Source: Klebsiella sp. BIGb0407 (GTDB taxonomy: Bacteria; Pseudomonadota; Gammaproteobacteria; Enterobacterales; Enterobacteriaceae). From it: a DNA stretch of 64,000 bases. Below, one piece after another: positions 63,609-64,000 of this stretch (positions are counted from its first letter, which is position 1; every line of letters begins with the position of its first letter). The notes below the pieces were generated by a model. It was not told the DNA's origin, searched no databases, and saw only the letters and a program-made list of their open reading frames with translations. Where the stretch lies: NCBI RefSeq assembly GCF_024807845.1, contig NZ_JANUEQ010000001.1:1234900-1298899 (forward strand), in the 5' to 3' direction. Both the position numbers and the translations under genes were made by a program.

Positions 63609-64000
63609 TCTTCAGATCTCTTTACGGGAGGCTGTCCCATCTGCCGTAAAAATCGACGCTGTCTAACTAACAGTTCCCGATAACCGATGCAGCGGTAATC
63701 CATGCCATAACACGTCGCAAGCTCACCAATAATCTCAGCAAGTGCCGGATAATGGCGATGGTTGAGCTGCGGAAACAGATGATGGGTTAAATGATAGTTA
63801 AGACCGCCAGTCAGATGGTGAAGCCAGCGCGGCGAGGCAACCCAGTCACAGGCTGTCGCGAAATTATGATGATACCAGCCATGCGGCATCTGTTTATTTT
63901 CAGGTGCCTCGAAAAACTCCGCTTCCGCCCAGTGCGTACCGAGTAATAAAAAGACTACCATCAGGGAAGCACACATCTGACTGAACAGATAAATCAGCAT
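63605..64000 (-). CDS. Second membrane fatty acid desaturase (5' end cut by window)
   Basis: The C-terminal 131 residues of a paralog of the neighbouring desaturase: LLGTHWAEAEFFEAP, MPHGWYHHNFATACDW, and the third histidine box YHLTHHLFPQLNHRHYP. The start and first two histidine boxes lie beyond position 64000; the ATG at the window edge is internal. Co-transcribed with the next gene through an ATGA overlap. Confidence 0.85.
   Translation of the reverse strand: MLIYLFSQMCASLMVVFLLLGTHWAEAEFFEAPENKQMPHGWYHHNFATACDWVASPRWLHHLTGGLNYHLTHHLFPQLNHRHYPALAEIIGELATCYGMDYRCIGYRELLVRQRRFLRQMGQPPVKRSEE

Overview
The window looks like the chromosome of a member of the Enterobacterales. The Gsi glutathione importer, CpdB, MoeA/MoeB, MgtC, MtnB and a DalR-DalD-DalK arabinitol system all resemble their E. 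coli, Salmonella or Klebsiella counterparts, and the FNR, Zur, CRP and KdgR-like sites have the usual gamma-proteobacterial form. The genus cannot be fixed from the sequence alone. I see no tRNA, rRNA, insertion sequence, prophage or CRISPR array. Both ends are cut inside genes: gsiC on the left and a fatty acid desaturase on the right.

Layout. 0-4.4 kb: gsiA-gsiB-gsiC on the minus strand. 4.8-10 kb: a cpdB-like periplasmic nucleotidase, then an AT-rich stretch with two unusual genes. One encodes a 430-residue protein with a single membrane segment, the other an HslJ/META-domain protein with no lipoprotein signal. 10-12.2 kb: moeA-moeB. 12.2-14.5 kb: a magnesium locus, mgtC (with a 21-codon upstream leader ORF) and mgtE (behind an M-box riboswitch). 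15-21.5 kb: mtnB converging on a five-gene sugar ABC importer/PfkB kinase operon. 21.8-26.5 kb: a BisC-family molybdoenzyme, a Tat-exported beta-carbonic anhydrase and an HSL-type esterase.

26.5-37.1 kb is a polyuronide (alginate- or glucuronan-like) utilisation locus. It holds an oligosaccharide ABC importer with a cytoplasmic lyase, facing two exported lyases and a cytoplasmic heparinase II/III-type lyase. CRP-like and KdgR-like sites lie in front of the plus-strand genes. 37.4 kb carries a candidate FNR-activated short RNA. 37.8-39.0 kb is a Zur-controlled COG0523 metallochaperone.

39.2-46.9 kb is a D-arabinitol operon (dalD-dalK plus an RbsABC-type importer) with a divergent dalR-like regulator. 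46.9-52.3 kb is a carbohydrate operon (DeoC-like aldolase, ribokinase, RbsD-like mutarotase, Gfo/Idh/MocA oxidoreductase, sugar-phosphate isomerase) under a divergent AraC-type regulator, with no transporter. 52.3-59.2 kb is mixed: a TudS-like DUF523 protein, a shortened Abi protein, MarR/EamA/nitroreductase, GntR/OsmC, a DUF596 orphan, a HigBA-like toxin-antitoxin pair and a WbuC-type cupin. 59.2-64 kb is a tightly coupled minus-strand cluster of two glycosyltransferases, a 3-beta-HSD-like epimerase/reductase and two fatty acid desaturases, which suggests an undescribed glycolipid pathway.

Most of the window is catabolic, accessory carbohydrate and metal-homeostasis material inserted around a core gsi/moe backbone. 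The least explained parts are the effector-like pair at 7-10 kb, the mgtC leader ORF, the FNR-linked short transcript, the transporter-less aldolase operon and the glycolipid cluster.
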